Of a DNA stretch of 64,000 nt, positions 43,248 through 51,876 are shown one piece after another (within the stretch, counting starts at the first letter, position 1; the number at the start of each line of letters is the position of its first letter). The DNA is taken from the IMG/VR virus record IMGVR_UViG_3300032893_000735, positions 1 through 64,000 of that record; one strand, 5' to 3'. The position numbers were made by a program, and so were the translations under genes. The notes beneath the pieces are model-generated. The model was not told the DNA's origin, made no database searches, and saw nothing but the letters and a program-made list of their open reading frames with translations. This DNA is from a virus.

Positions 43248-45953
43248 CTACTGGAAGCAGCGCACATTGTACGTTTTTGCTGTAGGCGTGGCGCTTGTTC
43301 CGCCGTAATTCCAAACGAGCACTGCCACTGTGTTTGTGCCGTTTCCATAAGCCTGAACGACGAATGGATAGCCAGGGCCGGCGGATCCATCTGTGGCGGT
43401 CGCAACACAATTCATGCCGGACGTTGCTCCAGTCACTGTGACAGCCGCGCTGGTATTGCTACCCGATGGAACGCTCGATCCGCCGATGCTTGAGCTGGTC
43501 CCCGTAAGAGGGGCGATGTAGTTATTCACGGCCACCCACGAGGATCCGTTGTAAATCCATCCGTAGGTTGTTCCCGCGCTCAAAGCGTCGCGAACAAAGT
43601 CGCCCTGTTGGTATCCGGTTCCCGAACTCGGAATAGATTGCCTAGTCTCAGTGCTGGAGAAAAAGACGCCTGTTCCTCCGCTCACGGTTTGCGCATAGGT
43701 ACGACCGGATATTGGATCAAAAATCGAGGACCCATGCGGAGGATAATTTGGCGATGACATGCTGAGCGTAATCGGGTTGGAGTAGCTGAAATTCGGAACC
43801 TTAACGCTAAAGAACGGCGAGGATGTGGAGAAAACAACATACGGGGTCAAAGATGAAGGGCTTCCCGTATAGCTAATATCATCACCATTGAATCGAAGGC
43901 CGCTCCCTGCGTTGTCTCCACTTGCTCCAAGAAAATATGTTCCATAAACCATCGTCGGCGTCGTTTGTGTGTCCGAAATTACGTTGTTCTCTGCTACCGA
44001 ACCAGACCATGCTGTCACGGTGCTGATCGTAATTCCAGACTGCCAAAGGGAAAAACAAAAGCTGGACGCGCTTCCGTTTCGCTGGCCGGGATTATGAATA
44101 TGGTTCCCCGAGATATCCAAATCAGTGACCGTCGAGAGTGGCTGAATCGTGATGCCTGAACACAGTGGGCTTTCGATGGTGTTTCCGATAATAGACACGT
44201 TCGCCAGCGGGGTCGCATTCGATCCCGACAGAGCGATGCCCGCAGAAAAGCTATTGGTCGCCAGCGTGTCTGCGACGAATCGAATGTTGTTGTTCTCGAT
44301 GTGGACATTCGTCAAACCGTAGGTGCTTGCCGGAAAGAGAGCAACTCCCGATTCGTCATTGGAAACCGACCAGGGATTGGCACCTCGGTTCACGCTGATG
44401 ATGTTTCCGGTTATGTTCAACCCGTCATAACTCCCGTCCGTAGCCCAGATCGAAACTCCTCGATTCACATTCGAGCAGGTGTTTCCGATCACATTGAGGT
44501 CATGAACGACGGATTCATTTGCACTCGTGGCAACGCATGCCCTGTAGTTTTGGATAACATTGCCGCTGACGATCTTCGAATCCTGGTGCACCTCGATTGC
44601 GGTTCGCACCCCAATTCCCGCGGCTTGAAACGTGTTTCCCTCCACGATCCCGCCTGTCCCCGTCAGATAAATCTCCGAGGAGTCATGGTCGTAGGTTCCA
44701 CCGATCCCCATGTTGGACCAATGATTGTTGATGATCGAACAGTTATTGCACAAGTTGAGCGAAACCGTCTGAACGTCGTTCCCATTGATGAACTTTACGT
44801 TTTGAACCGTGACATTATGCGCCGTCCCGCCATTTATCTGAAAGGCGATGTGCTCATTTGCGCCGATTGGGTTGCTGTTCACTGCGTTGTTCGCGGCGTT
44901 CCCATCGATGGTCAGGTTTTCGATGGTCACGTTTGCGGGCGAACCGCTGAAATCGAACAACGCCCGATAGTTGCCGAGTGAATTTCCAATCTTGATTGTT
45001 CCGCTTCCGGTGAAGCCGATATTGTTGTAAGGGATCGTGTAAATATAGCCGCCCGGTGAGGGATTTGAGCCGATGACACACACAGTGGAATCGGGTATGT
45101 AAATTCGCACCGGGACAGTATAGGCTCCCCCCGCCGTGATCGCTGCCCCAATCGCCGCGCGGTCGTCCGTTGAGCCGTCGCACTTCGCTCCATAAGCCGC
45201 GTTGCGAATGTCGATTACCGGCGTCACGGCAGAGATCGCATTCGCAGCCGCGACGGTACTAAAGTTGGCAGGTCCAGGAGTTCCCGTCTGCCCGATGCTG
45301 GAGGGGTTAATCGCGTTTCCATCTACGACGGCGGTAGCCGCGCCTTGAGCATTATTCTGCCCAGTCCCGCCTAAAGGAATCGAAATAGGGTAAGACGGGG
45401 CGGTTGAAGAATTGGCGCAAACATTCGGAATGACCTGGGACCCTTGCCCAGGCGCGGATATAGTCTCAGTTACACAATAGTTCAGAGGGATATAGTACCC
45501 GTAGTTCCCGTTCGAGTCAGTTGTCACTGAGCTAGAGGCGATAGGAACAGACAAAGCTGGGTCAGAATAAATAGTCGCCCCAGACCCCGTACCCGTAACC
45601 GTAACCCTAACCGTAGCATAAGGAGCCACCTGAGCGGTGATAGTATTCGTCCCGCGCATCAGGACTTGGTTAGTCCGATGGTAACCTCCTGTCGCTTGCT
45701 GGGCCAGTCCGAAAAATGGACAAAGTAAAATAAGTAGTAGTAAAAGTTTCTTCACAATCCCTCTGTCTAGTTCCGGAGTTACTTGTTCTGTGGACAAATC
45801 TCGGAGGATAATCTCCGCCAGTCTCGCTTCGTTCTCATGTTCAGCAGCTATTGCTTTGTACCCATTGTGTCGAGCCATCCCAGCTTCCCGTATTGATTTC
45901 TGGCGATGGCCCGAAACGAACAACCTGACTCGCTCCAAAACTTCGAACGTCAT
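43248..45953 (-). CDS. tailspike with anchor domain and beta-helix; two possible starts
   Basis: 901 residues from ATG 45953 (RBS GAGG), or 835 from GTG 45755 (GAGGG upstream). The first 66 residues are a charged helix. A Sec-like signal (KKLLLLLILLCPFFGLAQ) then follows, and the anchor domain (GYHRTNQV, GATIYSDP, NGNYGYY) shared with the spike at 18999. Residues about 235-640 are a right-handed beta-helix of pectate-lyase type with many N-x-I rungs. The C-terminal domain starts near 770. Probably host polysaccharide recognition. GTCC palindrome at 45707 is in the signal codons. Confidence 0.82.
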   Translation of the reverse strand: MTFEVLERVRLFVSGHRQKSIREAGMARHNGYKAIAAEHENEARLAEIILRDLSTEQVTPELDRGIVKKLLLLLILLCPFFGLAQQATGGYHRTNQVLMRGTNTITAQVAPYATVRVTVTGTGSGATIYSDPALSVPIASSSVTTDSNGNYGYYIPLNYCVTETISAPGQGSQVIPNVCANSSTAPSYPISIPLGGTGQNNAQGAATAVVDGNAINPSSIGQTGTPGPANFSTVAAANAISAVTPVIDIRNAAYGAKCDGSTDDRAAIGAAITAGGAYTVPVRIYIPDSTVCVIGSNPSPGGYIYTIPYNNIGFTGSGTIKIGNSLGNYRALFDFSGSPANVTIENLTIDGNAANNAVNSNPIGANEHIAFQINGGTAHNVTVQNVKFINGNDVQTVSLNLCNNCSIINNHWSNMGIGGTYDHDSSEIYLTGTGGIVEGNTFQAAGIGVRTAIEVHQDSKIVSGNVIQNYRACVATSANESVVHDLNVIGNTCSNVNRGVSIWATDGSYDGLNITGNIISVNRGANPWSVSNDESGVALFPASTYGLTNVHIENNNIRFVADTLATNSFSAGIALSGSNATPLANVSIIGNTIESPLCSGITIQPLSTVTDLDISGNHIHNPGQRNGSASSFCFSLWQSGITISTVTAWSGSVAENNVISDTQTTPTMVYGTYFLGASGDNAGSGLRFNGDDISYTGSPSSLTPYVVFSTSSPFFSVKVPNFSYSNPITLSMSSPNYPPHGSSIFDPISGRTYAQTVSGGTGVFFSSTETRQSIPSSGTGYQQGDFVRDALSAGTTYGWIYNGSSWVAVNNYIAPLTGTSSSIGGSSVPSGSNTSAAVTVTGATSGMNCVATATDGSAGPGYPFVVQAYGNGTNTVAVLVWNYGGTSATPTAKTYNVRCFQ

Positions 45954-45965
45954 GCGGCCTCTAAT

Positions 45966-46685
45966 CTAGTGAGTATTATGGTAGAGTTCAGATCCCCATA
46001 CGGCAGGTTCTATAAGCCGAGTTCCCATGCTAACTCCGTTCCAGGTTTTCTTCAGGGCACAGATAGTTCCTGAACAAGGGGCTGGGAACAGATAAGAATG
46101 GAACTTGGTTTGGAAATCCCCAGTGGTCTTCCCGAGATTATATGTAACGGTATTAGTGTTGTGTAGGGTTTGGGTTATGTCAGGCGAGGAGACTAATTTA
46201 TCGAAATCGTATATGGACTTGTGTAGCATGTCCAGGTTGTCGTCTAATCTATTTTCAGTTTGAGGCAGGTTAACCAGAGCCCGGTGGGCATCCCCGCCGA
46301 TAGTATTCATCTGGGTTTGGGTATCTTGGATCAGGCCAGTTGCGGTTTGAATGGTGCTTCGAAGGTCAACTACTCCGCCGTTCAGGTTGTCGAACAAAAC
46401 TTGGCCGTGACCGTCCCAAGTAGACATCTGCTGCTGTTCGTGTCGTGCGACCAAATCGGTATGGACGACCAAAGACCGAGACTCATTAATCAGTTTGTCC
46501 GCGAGAACAATCGTCTCGTCGGCCTTGCTGATCGTCGTGTCCATTTTCTGGACGACAGGCGCGGCTTCGGATACGATAGCCTTGGACCGCTGTCCGACTC
46601 CACCCCACTCCCAAGTGGCCCAGGTAGCCATCGCTACCAAGGCCAGCAAGAAGATTCCAATCGAATTTAAGATATATTTGTTCAT
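45966..46685 (-). CDS. membrane-anchored coiled-coil protein
   Basis: 239 residues: one N-terminal membrane helix (about 5-24), then a long coiled-coil-like region (about 35-190) and a Cys-containing C-terminal part. Topology resembles an i-spanin or a virion membrane-interacting protein. GTCC palindrome 46539-46553 encodes VQKMD just after the membrane helix. Confidence 0.65.
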   Translation of the reverse strand: MNKYILNSIGIFLLALVAMATWATWEWGGVGQRSKAIVSEAAPVVQKMDTTISKADETIVLADKLINESRSLVVHTDLVARHEQQQMSTWDGHGQVLFDNLNGGVVDLRSTIQTATGLIQDTQTQMNTIGGDAHRALVNLPQTENRLDDNLDMLHKSIYDFDKLVSSPDITQTLHNTNTVTYNLGKTTGDFQTKFHSYLFPAPCSGTICALKKTWNGVSMGTRLIEPAVWGSELYHNTH

Positions 46686-47023
46686 TACTTCTTAATGAGA
46701 GCCGTATACTGCGGGATGTCCTTAATCAAGGCTTCGACGGCCTGAATAACATTGATATCGAATCCAGTATTTTGCAGTTTGGCGGACGCAGCCGAGTCCC
46801 CAGCGTGCATAATAGCAGCTACATCGCCGAGAATAGCATACGCCAGTTTCTCAATAGGAAGTGCAATCGCACCATACGTAGGCACGGCTGCGGTCACTGC
46901 TTCAACCGTAGACTCAGTGGCCTGAACTTTCTGGATACCAGCCTCGACCTTGGGTTCGTCAGCCTTAACCTTCTCGAAAACTGTTGCGAAAAAATGTCCT
47001 ACTGTTTTAAACGGATTAGTCAC
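46685..47023 (-). CDS. alanine-rich helical protein, unknown
   Basis: 112 residues, helical, with a weak hydrophobic segment near 50-75. Start overlaps nothing upstream; the stop overlaps the next start region. Perhaps part of a lysis cassette with its two neighbours. Confidence 0.6.
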   Translation of the reverse strand: MTNPFKTVGHFFATVFEKVKADEPKVEAGIQKVQATESTVEAVTAAVPTYGAIALPIEKLAYAILGDVAAIMHAGDSAASAKLQNTGFDINVIQAVEALIKDIPQYTALIKK

Positions 47024-47037
47024 TTGTATCTCCTCTG

Positions 47038-47262
47038 TTACTTTTGTGTAGGGTCCGCTGTAGTCTGGACCTCGTTAGATTTGTTCCCGATAGCTTTGCC
47101 TGTCAATAGCCCGATGCCCGCTCCGATTACTCCAGAGGCGGTTTCCTGCCCGAGACCAAACTGCTTGGACATAAGAGAGAAGGCAATCCCGATAATCAGA
47201 ACGGTAATCGCCACCCAGGCGGTGTCCATCGTATTTAGAGCGTTAATTATTTTCTGTAGCAT
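47038..47262 (-). CDS. small membrane protein, possible holin
   Basis: 74 residues with a strong membrane helix (WVAITVLIIGIAFSLM, about 15-30) and a second Gly/Ala-rich hydrophobic stretch (about 40-58) plus a polar tail: a two-helix holin-like layout. The endolysin, however, lies 9 kb away at 56416. Confidence 0.55.
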   Translation of the reverse strand: MLQKIINALNTMDTAWVAITVLIIGIAFSLMSKQFGLGQETASGVIGAGIGLLTGKAIGNKSNEVQTTADPTQK

Positions 47263-47271
47263 TTGTTTTCC

Positions 47272-47592
47272 TTACATTCCAGGAGCAGCCGTCGGAGTCG
47301 CGGGGGCAGATTGAGGCACGGCGGCTGCGGCGGGAGGACCGGCTGGAGCGGCTTGTGCGGATTGGTCGGGAACATTCTGGTCTATATGAGCCAAAAGAGC
47401 TGCCTTATCTGGTAGAACATGTTCCTCATCTTCAGGAGTAGTACCGTCGTCAGCAGGGGCGAACTTGTGGCGGACAATGTGCCCGCCTGACTTGCCATGC
47501 CTAATGTGGATCTCGTGTGGGTGCTTACCCTTGCTGGACGACTTCTTACCCCCGCCCATTCCCGCCTTGCTGCGGCTTGATTCGTTCTTCAT
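47272..47592 (-). CDS. basic/Pro-Ala-rich protein, unknown
   Basis: 106 residues: Lys/Gly/Ser-rich basic start (1-40) with HEIHIRHGKSGGHIVRH, acidic middle, Pro/Ala-rich tail. GTCC palindrome 47605-47619 is in its leader followed by AAAGGA. Confidence 0.62.
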   Translation of the reverse strand: MKNESSRSKAGMGGGKKSSSKGKHPHEIHIRHGKSGGHIVRHKFAPADDGTTPEDEEHVLPDKAALLAHIDQNVPDQSAQAAPAGPPAAAAVPQSAPATPTAAPGM

Positions 47593-47622
47593 TGGTTATC
47601 CTTTGTCCAGAAAATGGACGGG

Positions 47623-47814
47623 TTACTTGATGGCCTTCTTCAGCATGTTTTTCGCAGATTCCGGAGTCGATCCCTTAACTTTGATCTTGATCTTCGTCTC
47701 CCCGAGTTTCTTGGCCTGCTTCTTATCCGACTTAGCATCGGCCTTCATGATCTTCTTTTCCAACTTCTTGTCAGACTTCGCGTCTTTCTTTGCTGCCTTC
47801 ATATCTTTTGCCAT
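47623..47814 (-). CDS. lysine-rich small protein
   Basis: 63 residues, about 40 percent Lys, Ala-Lys helical repeats in the first 35 residues. Possibly DNA-binding. Function unknown. Confidence 0.62.
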   Translation of the reverse strand: MAKDMKAAKKDAKSDKKLEKKIMKADAKSDKKQAKKLGETKIKIKVKGSTPESAKNMLKKAIK

Positions 47815-47832
47815 GATAAAATCCTTTGATAG

Positions 47833-48927
47833 TTAGTTACATGTTGAGCAATTCGGCCAAGTTCCGGAAGTACAATCCCCGAGTTGACCCGATGTTTTCC
47901 AACATACTCCGTGTCCAGCCGTGGGTGTTCCAGAGATCCCTGGGACTCCTAAATTCGTCCTCGCACCTGCCGCCGTAGTTGCTCCTGTGCCGCCGTTGTA
48001 AACTGCCGCAGATGTATTGACATTGGAACCTGACACATTAGGGGTGATCGAATCGGGCGAGATGTACGTGTAAGCGGCCCCCGCCGAGAGACCGTAGTTC
48101 ATATCCACGCCATTCAGAAGGTTTGGCGTGCCCGCTGTGTTCGTGTTCGTGAAGGCCACGTTTGCTGTGCCTCCGCCATTCGTCAACAAAGCTCCGGATA
48201 TAATCATCTGGCCGCTTTGATTCGTAAGGTTAGCCGTTGCCGATGCCGTGCTCAGTTCGGTGTTGATAAATACAGCCACGGAGCTAGCACCGTTCTGCGT
48301 GACAAGCGCCGTACCGGTTAGCCCGTTGAAATACGGCTGTCCTCCGGTGATCGTAATCGTGCCCGCTGCTTGAACGCTGATGAACTGCGGCGATCCTCCC
48401 TGGATCGTAAGATTCGTGTTCAGAGCCCCGCCAATCCTCGCCGATTGAACCGCACCGGTGTAGGCGTAAGTAACATTCGTGGCCGTGGTGGTGAAGTTGA
48501 ATAGCGTTGTCGGGCCATTTAGCGTGATGTTCCCTGTTACCGTTACCGCGCACCCATTCCCGTTGATCGTGGCCGCATAAGCAGGAAATGAAATGTTTCC
48601 CGTATACGTGTACGGAGTAGACGTGGGAGTGCAATTTATCACGAATGGTTCTGTCAGTGCCGATACGGCAGGAAGGAGAGTTGTCAGTGACTTGAACGGA
48701 TAGGAGATCGATCCATTTTCAGTGTAACTATCTGCCCTCGTGCCGTCAAGATAAAATGTCGCTACCGGAGTCGTACCAGTCCCTATTCCAGCTCCGTATA
48801 TAACACCACCCACATAAACATTCCCGACAACTCCGAGATTTGTGTATGGATAGTTCGTTGTCTGTCCGAATAATGGACTAGCCGCGAGAATCAGCAAGAA
48901 AAGAATAGATGCGAGAGTCTTTTTCAT
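47833..48927 (-). CDS. exported-type fibre protein
   Basis: 364 residues. Sec-like signal sequence ending SPLFGQ (1-22), beta-helical middle with N-x-T-V/I rungs, and a C-terminal YNGGTGATTAAGARTNLGV, the module common in phage tail fibres. A GTCC palindrome (48864-48878) lies in the signal codons, as in both tailspikes. Third virion-type protein with a signal peptide. Confidence 0.72.
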   Translation of the reverse strand: MKKTLASILFLLILAASPLFGQTTNYPYTNLGVVGNVYVGGVIYGAGIGTGTTPVATFYLDGTRADSYTENGSISYPFKSLTTLLPAVSALTEPFVINCTPTSTPYTYTGNISFPAYAATINGNGCAVTVTGNITLNGPTTLFNFTTTATNVTYAYTGAVQSARIGGALNTNLTIQGGSPQFISVQAAGTITITGGQPYFNGLTGTALVTQNGASSVAVFINTELSTASATANLTNQSGQMIISGALLTNGGGTANVAFTNTNTAGTPNLLNGVDMNYGLSAGAAYTYISPDSITPNVSGSNVNTSAAVYNGGTGATTAAGARTNLGVPGISGTPTAGHGVCWKTSGQLGDCTSGTWPNCSTCN

Positions 48928-48931
48928 TCCT

Positions 48932-49558
48932 CTACAGCCTCGTAATAGCGAATTCTGTTACGGTGACTGTGTTGCTTCCGCCACCTGAAAAAGTAAATGA
49001 TGGGATGAAGTTAAGGTCAGAGATAGACAAACCGGAAACACTAGCCGTGTTGCTGACGGCCACGACTGACCCGTTCATATACTGAGCAGCGGCTCCGAAA
49101 CTCAGGATCTTGGTTGTCGAGTCCCATAGGAATTGAGCCTTGAGCCAGAAGTTGATACTGGCTGACGACGTAATCCCAGAAGTTGCCGTACCTGTTACAA
49201 TATTTGTGCATCCAGTTCCCAAAGTTCCGATGGTATAGTTCTTAGAGTACGGACCTTCGGACCAAGTTGACTTCTTTGCGTTGTAAAGATTAACCAGACA
49301 GTTTGTAGTAGTGGCCCCCGAGATTGTACCCGCCATCTGGACCTCAAACGGGTGACCGTCGAAAACATCAGGAGAAACATCAGGCGGTACGCTGATAAAA
49401 AGTCCAACAGGGTAGGTAGTTGTAGACAGAGGGAACAATGGAGAAGGAAATCTAGAGTATACCCCGGATGCCGAAGGAGCGAGCAAAGGAGTCTCTGAAG
49501 TTCCCGAGACTACTTGCGTGTAGTTACGAATTCCGTAGGAGGTATCCGAGCGGCTCAT
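48932..49558 (-). CDS. virion surface/decoration family protein B
   Basis: 208 residues, clearly homologous along its length to the protein at 50727 (SETxLLAPxASGV, FPLSTTTYPVG, FDGHPFEV, LVNLYNAK, LGTGCT, SDLNFIPSFTF). Beta-rich, uncharged. Probably a decoration or head-fibre protein. Confidence 0.75.
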   Translation of the reverse strand: MSRSDTSYGIRNYTQVVSGTSETPLLAPSASGVYSRFPSPLFPLSTTTYPVGLFISVPPDVSPDVFDGHPFEVQMAGTISGATTTNCLVNLYNAKKSTWSEGPYSKNYTIGTLGTGCTNIVTGTATSGITSSASINFWLKAQFLWDSTTKILSFGAAAQYMNGSVVAVSNTASVSGLSISDLNFIPSFTFSGGGSNTVTVTEFAITRL

Positions 49559-49586
49559 TTATCCTTCAATCTGTCCACAAAATGGA

Positions 49587-49943
49587 CTAAACAGAATACC
49601 AAATAAACAATCTTGTTCCGGTTGCTGTAAGTCCCGTAACCGCAAAATCACGCCAGTTTACCCTGCCCATAACAGCAGGTTCCGAGTCTACAATAAGTTC
49701 CGTGTTGGCGGGGGAAGCAGAAGGAACGACCAACGGAGGATACAAAGTTGAACTGTCAGAGGGGGCGGTGATAGTTACGGTACCTGCGGTAGACGCTCCG
49801 CCGGGACCGACGGCCAGAACGAGCTTGGATACTCGGATTCCACAACCCTGAGTACAGTTGGTCGAAGTCACCGCAGCGGCATTCCGAAATGTCGTTATAT
49901 CTGTATCTATCACAATCGGTGAAGTATTCAGAGAGTTCGCCAA
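49587..49943 (-). CDS. beta-rich virion protein, unknown
   Basis: 118 residues, TVTI-type beta strands and a Cys pair (CTQGC). Sits between two members of the surface family; may be a further diverged member. GTCC palindrome 49573-49587 ends at its stop codon. Confidence 0.62.
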   Translation of the reverse strand: MANSLNTSPIVIDTDITTFRNAAAVTSTNCTQGCGIRVSKLVLAVGPGGASTAGTVTITAPSDSSTLYPPLVVPSASPANTELIVDSEPAVMGRVNWRDFAVTGLTATGTRLFIWYSV

Positions 49944-49952
49944 GGTGACTCC

Positions 49953-50171
49953 TTAGTCGTTTAATTTAAAGTGTTTACGAAGCAGAGTTTTGAGGCTGAA
50001 GACCTGGGCATCGAAGTGAACCTTGAGGTATGAGTCCGACACATCACGTGCGTCCATAACATCGCACAGGTATTTCTTTAGGTCAACTTCAATTTCTTTT
50101 ACCAGCAGGTGCCGATCAGCTCCCCAGATTACTACGAGAACGAATACTATAGCGCAGATAATTGCGATCAT
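49953..50171 (-). CDS. small membrane-anchored protein
   Basis: 72 residues, N-terminal membrane helix (AIICAIVFVLVVIWG, 3-17) and a charged helical remainder. A perfect hairpin stands immediately before its AGAGGAG ribosome site. Confidence 0.62.
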   Translation of the reverse strand: MIAIICAIVFVLVVIWGADRHLLVKEIEVDLKKYLCDVMDARDVSDSYLKVHFDAQVFSLKTLLRKHFKLND

Positions 50172-50183
50172 TTCGTCTCCTCT

Positions 50184-50201
50184 GGGGGCCTTTCGGCCCC
50201 C
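50184..50201 (-). terminator. hairpin upstream of the small membrane gene
   Basis: GGGGGCC-GAAA-GGCCCCC, 7-bp stem with stable GNRA loop, no U-run. It could terminate or protect RNA ends between the surface-protein genes. Confidence 0.5.
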
Positions 50202-50216
50202 GTGGGTTTAGTGATA

Positions 50217-50702
50217 TTACACGAGTTCTAGTTTAAACTCAGTAATGGTTAGAGTAGAAGTCGGGTCCCCTCCGCTTCCTTTCGCTCCGCCAACACAAAA
50301 AACCAAATCGGACTGCGAGGGGATGGAGTATAGAGTAGTGTTGTTCCCTGACTGGATAACTTGTTGAGAAACAGAGTCCCATACCAGATTCACTTCAGAA
50401 ACAAAATTACTTACCAGCGAACCGCTCCCCGAAGTTGTCCCTAGAGCTACGCCGGGTAAGTTAACCAAGATAGGGGATGAAGTCGAGGTTCCCAAGTATA
50501 TAGTAGCGTTCGGGTTCGCTCCTCCAGAAGAAATTTCAACCCGACCAGTTACGATCAGTCTTAAAAGTTTTCCAGAAAGAAGAGGCGCAGAAGGGGCGGA
50601 CAATACAGCGGTTCCTCCCGAAGCCAGTTGTACCAAAGAAGTAGTTGTGGATGTCTCGGACAAAACTGACAGTTGAGAGGGCTCTATTTTTGCTAAGAAC
50701 AA
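50217..50702 (-). CDS. virion surface/decoration family protein C (short, diverged)
   Basis: 161 residues. Shares the later blocks of the family (NLVWDSVSQQVI, QSDLVFCV, STLTITEFKLEL) but has lost the FDGHPF block. Beta-rich. Lies between two longer paralogues. Confidence 0.62.
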   Translation of the reverse strand: MFLAKIEPSQLSVLSETSTTTSLVQLASGGTAVLSAPSAPLLSGKLLRLIVTGRVEISSGGANPNATIYLGTSTSSPILVNLPGVALGTTSGSGSLVSNFVSEVNLVWDSVSQQVIQSGNNTTLYSIPSQSDLVFCVGGAKGSGGDPTSTLTITEFKLELV

Positions 50703-50726
50703 TTTTATCTCCTGTTTTGTGGTGAT

Positions 50727-51359
50727 TTACAGCCGATTGATGCAGAATTCCTTGATGTTCACGGTTGTCGTTGCTGCCGATGCGAAGGTGAACGAAGGAA
50801 TAAAGTTCAAGTCGGTAATAGCGACCGACGTTGCGTTGGCATTGGCGGCATTGGCTACGACCGCGCCGTTGATGTACTGGGTGGTTCCGCACCACGATAG
50901 GATCTTGGTGAGGCTGTCCCACATGAACGTGGTCTTCAGCAAACAGTTGATGGTCACGCTCGAAGTCAAACCAGCGGTTGCGGTTCCAGTAAGAACCTTG
51001 GTACAACCTGTGCCGAGAGTAGCCAATGTGTAGCTAGATGAAGCCGAACCACCAGAGAATGTTGAAGCCTTGGCATTGTACAGATTGACCAAAGTGTTCG
51101 TGGTTGCGGTGCTCGAAGCGGTGAAGGACAGGCTGACTTCGAAAGGATGCCCGTCAAACTGACTACCAGCAATATCTGCCGGAACGCCAATAAACACGCC
51201 AACAGGATAGGTGGTGGTTGAAAGCGGGAACTCCGGCGAAGGGAAATATGGAGAAACGCCAGAGGCGGTGGGAGCGAGCAGGGCGGTTTCAGAGGTTACG
51301 GATACGACCTGCGAATAGTTGAAATTGGGGTAGCCAAAGCTAGAGTCTTGACGCGCCAT
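50727..51359 (-). CDS. virion surface/decoration family protein D
   Basis: 210 residues, closest relative of the protein at 48932 (see shared blocks there). Starts MARQDSSFGYPNFNYSQVV. First protein gene after the tRNA array in the direction of transcription. Confidence 0.75.
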   Translation of the reverse strand: MARQDSSFGYPNFNYSQVVSVTSETALLAPTASGVSPYFPSPEFPLSTTTYPVGVFIGVPADIAGSQFDGHPFEVSLSFTASSTATTNTLVNLYNAKASTFSGGSASSSYTLATLGTGCTKVLTGTATAGLTSSVTINCLLKTTFMWDSLTKILSWCGTTQYINGAVVANAANANATSVAITDLNFIPSFTFASAATTTVNIKEFCINRL

Positions 51360-51470
51360 TTATTGATTCCTTTATAGTTGTGGGGTGATTTGTCTGGGGC
51401 CTAGAATCAGCCCCACGTTGCGCAGGCCCGAACCGGGTCTCGATTAGTGTCCAGAAAACGGACAAGATGG

Positions 51471-51549
51471 AGCGGAAGACGAGATTCGAACTCGCATGTC
51501 TAAGACGGTTGCTTGGAAGGCAACGGCTCTACCACTGAGCGACTTCCGC
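51471..51549 (-). tRNA. tRNA-Gly(UCC)
   Basis: Acceptor GCGGAAG closes, anticodon loop CTTCCAA in stem GTTGC/GCAAC, T-loop TTCGAAT. CCA is encoded (51470-51468). Last gene of the array; a GGGGC/GCCCC hairpin near 51396-51414 follows. Confidence 0.9.
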
Positions 51550-51557
51550 GAACTTGG

Positions 51558-51633
51558 TCCCCGAAGACGGACTTGAACCGCCCACCTAGCGGTTATCGAC
51601 CGCTTGCTCTTGTCAAGATGAGCTATTCGGGGA
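51558..51633 (-). tRNA. tRNA-Ile(GAU)
   Basis: Acceptor TCCCCGA, anticodon loop TCGATAA in stem AGCGG/CCGCT, encoded CCA. Confidence 0.88.
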
Positions 51634-51636
51634 TGG

Positions 51637-51708
51637 TGCCGAATAAGAGATTCGAACTCCTGTCTTCTGGGTGTAGACCAGAGGCCCTGCCTTTAGGCGA
51701 ACTCGGCA
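51637..51708 (-). tRNA. tRNA-Val(UAC)
   Basis: Acceptor TGCCGAG, anticodon loop TCTACAC in stem TCTGG/CCAGA, encoded CCA. Confidence 0.88.
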
Positions 51709-51715
51709 AAACTGG

Positions 51716-51787
51716 TGATCGCAGACAGAATCAAACTGTCATATCAGGCTTCGGAGACCTGCGCTCTGTTCTTTGAGCTATGCGACC
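51716..51787 (-). tRNA. tRNA-Arg(CCG)
   Basis: Anticodon loop CTCCGAA in stem CAGGT/GCCTG; acceptor GGTCGCA, encoded CCA. Confidence 0.85.
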
Positions 51788-51794
51788 AAACTGG

Positions 51795-51867
51795 AGATCC
51801 CGCCGAGACTCAAACTCGGGTCTGAAGTTTAGGAAACTACTGCTCTATTCTCCTGAGCTACGGGACC
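51795..51867 (-). tRNA. tRNA-Arg(CCU)
   Basis: Anticodon loop TTCCTAA; one mismatch in the anticodon stem. Acceptor GGTCCCG with a G.U pair, encoded CCA. Confidence 0.8.
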
Positions 51868-51876
51868 GAAACTTGG

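Noticed and set aside
43408-43490. Coding frames opposite the spikes and tail genes (many 60-250-codon plus-strand frames)
   Set aside because: Antisense shadows of long low-stop minus-strand genes; no ribosome sites and no sensible protein sequence.
46910-46936. Further GTCC palindrome (CCTGAACTTTCTGGAT)
   Set aside because: Left arm does not match; likewise ATCCATTTTCAGTGT near 48711 and a site near 38789. Counted as chance.
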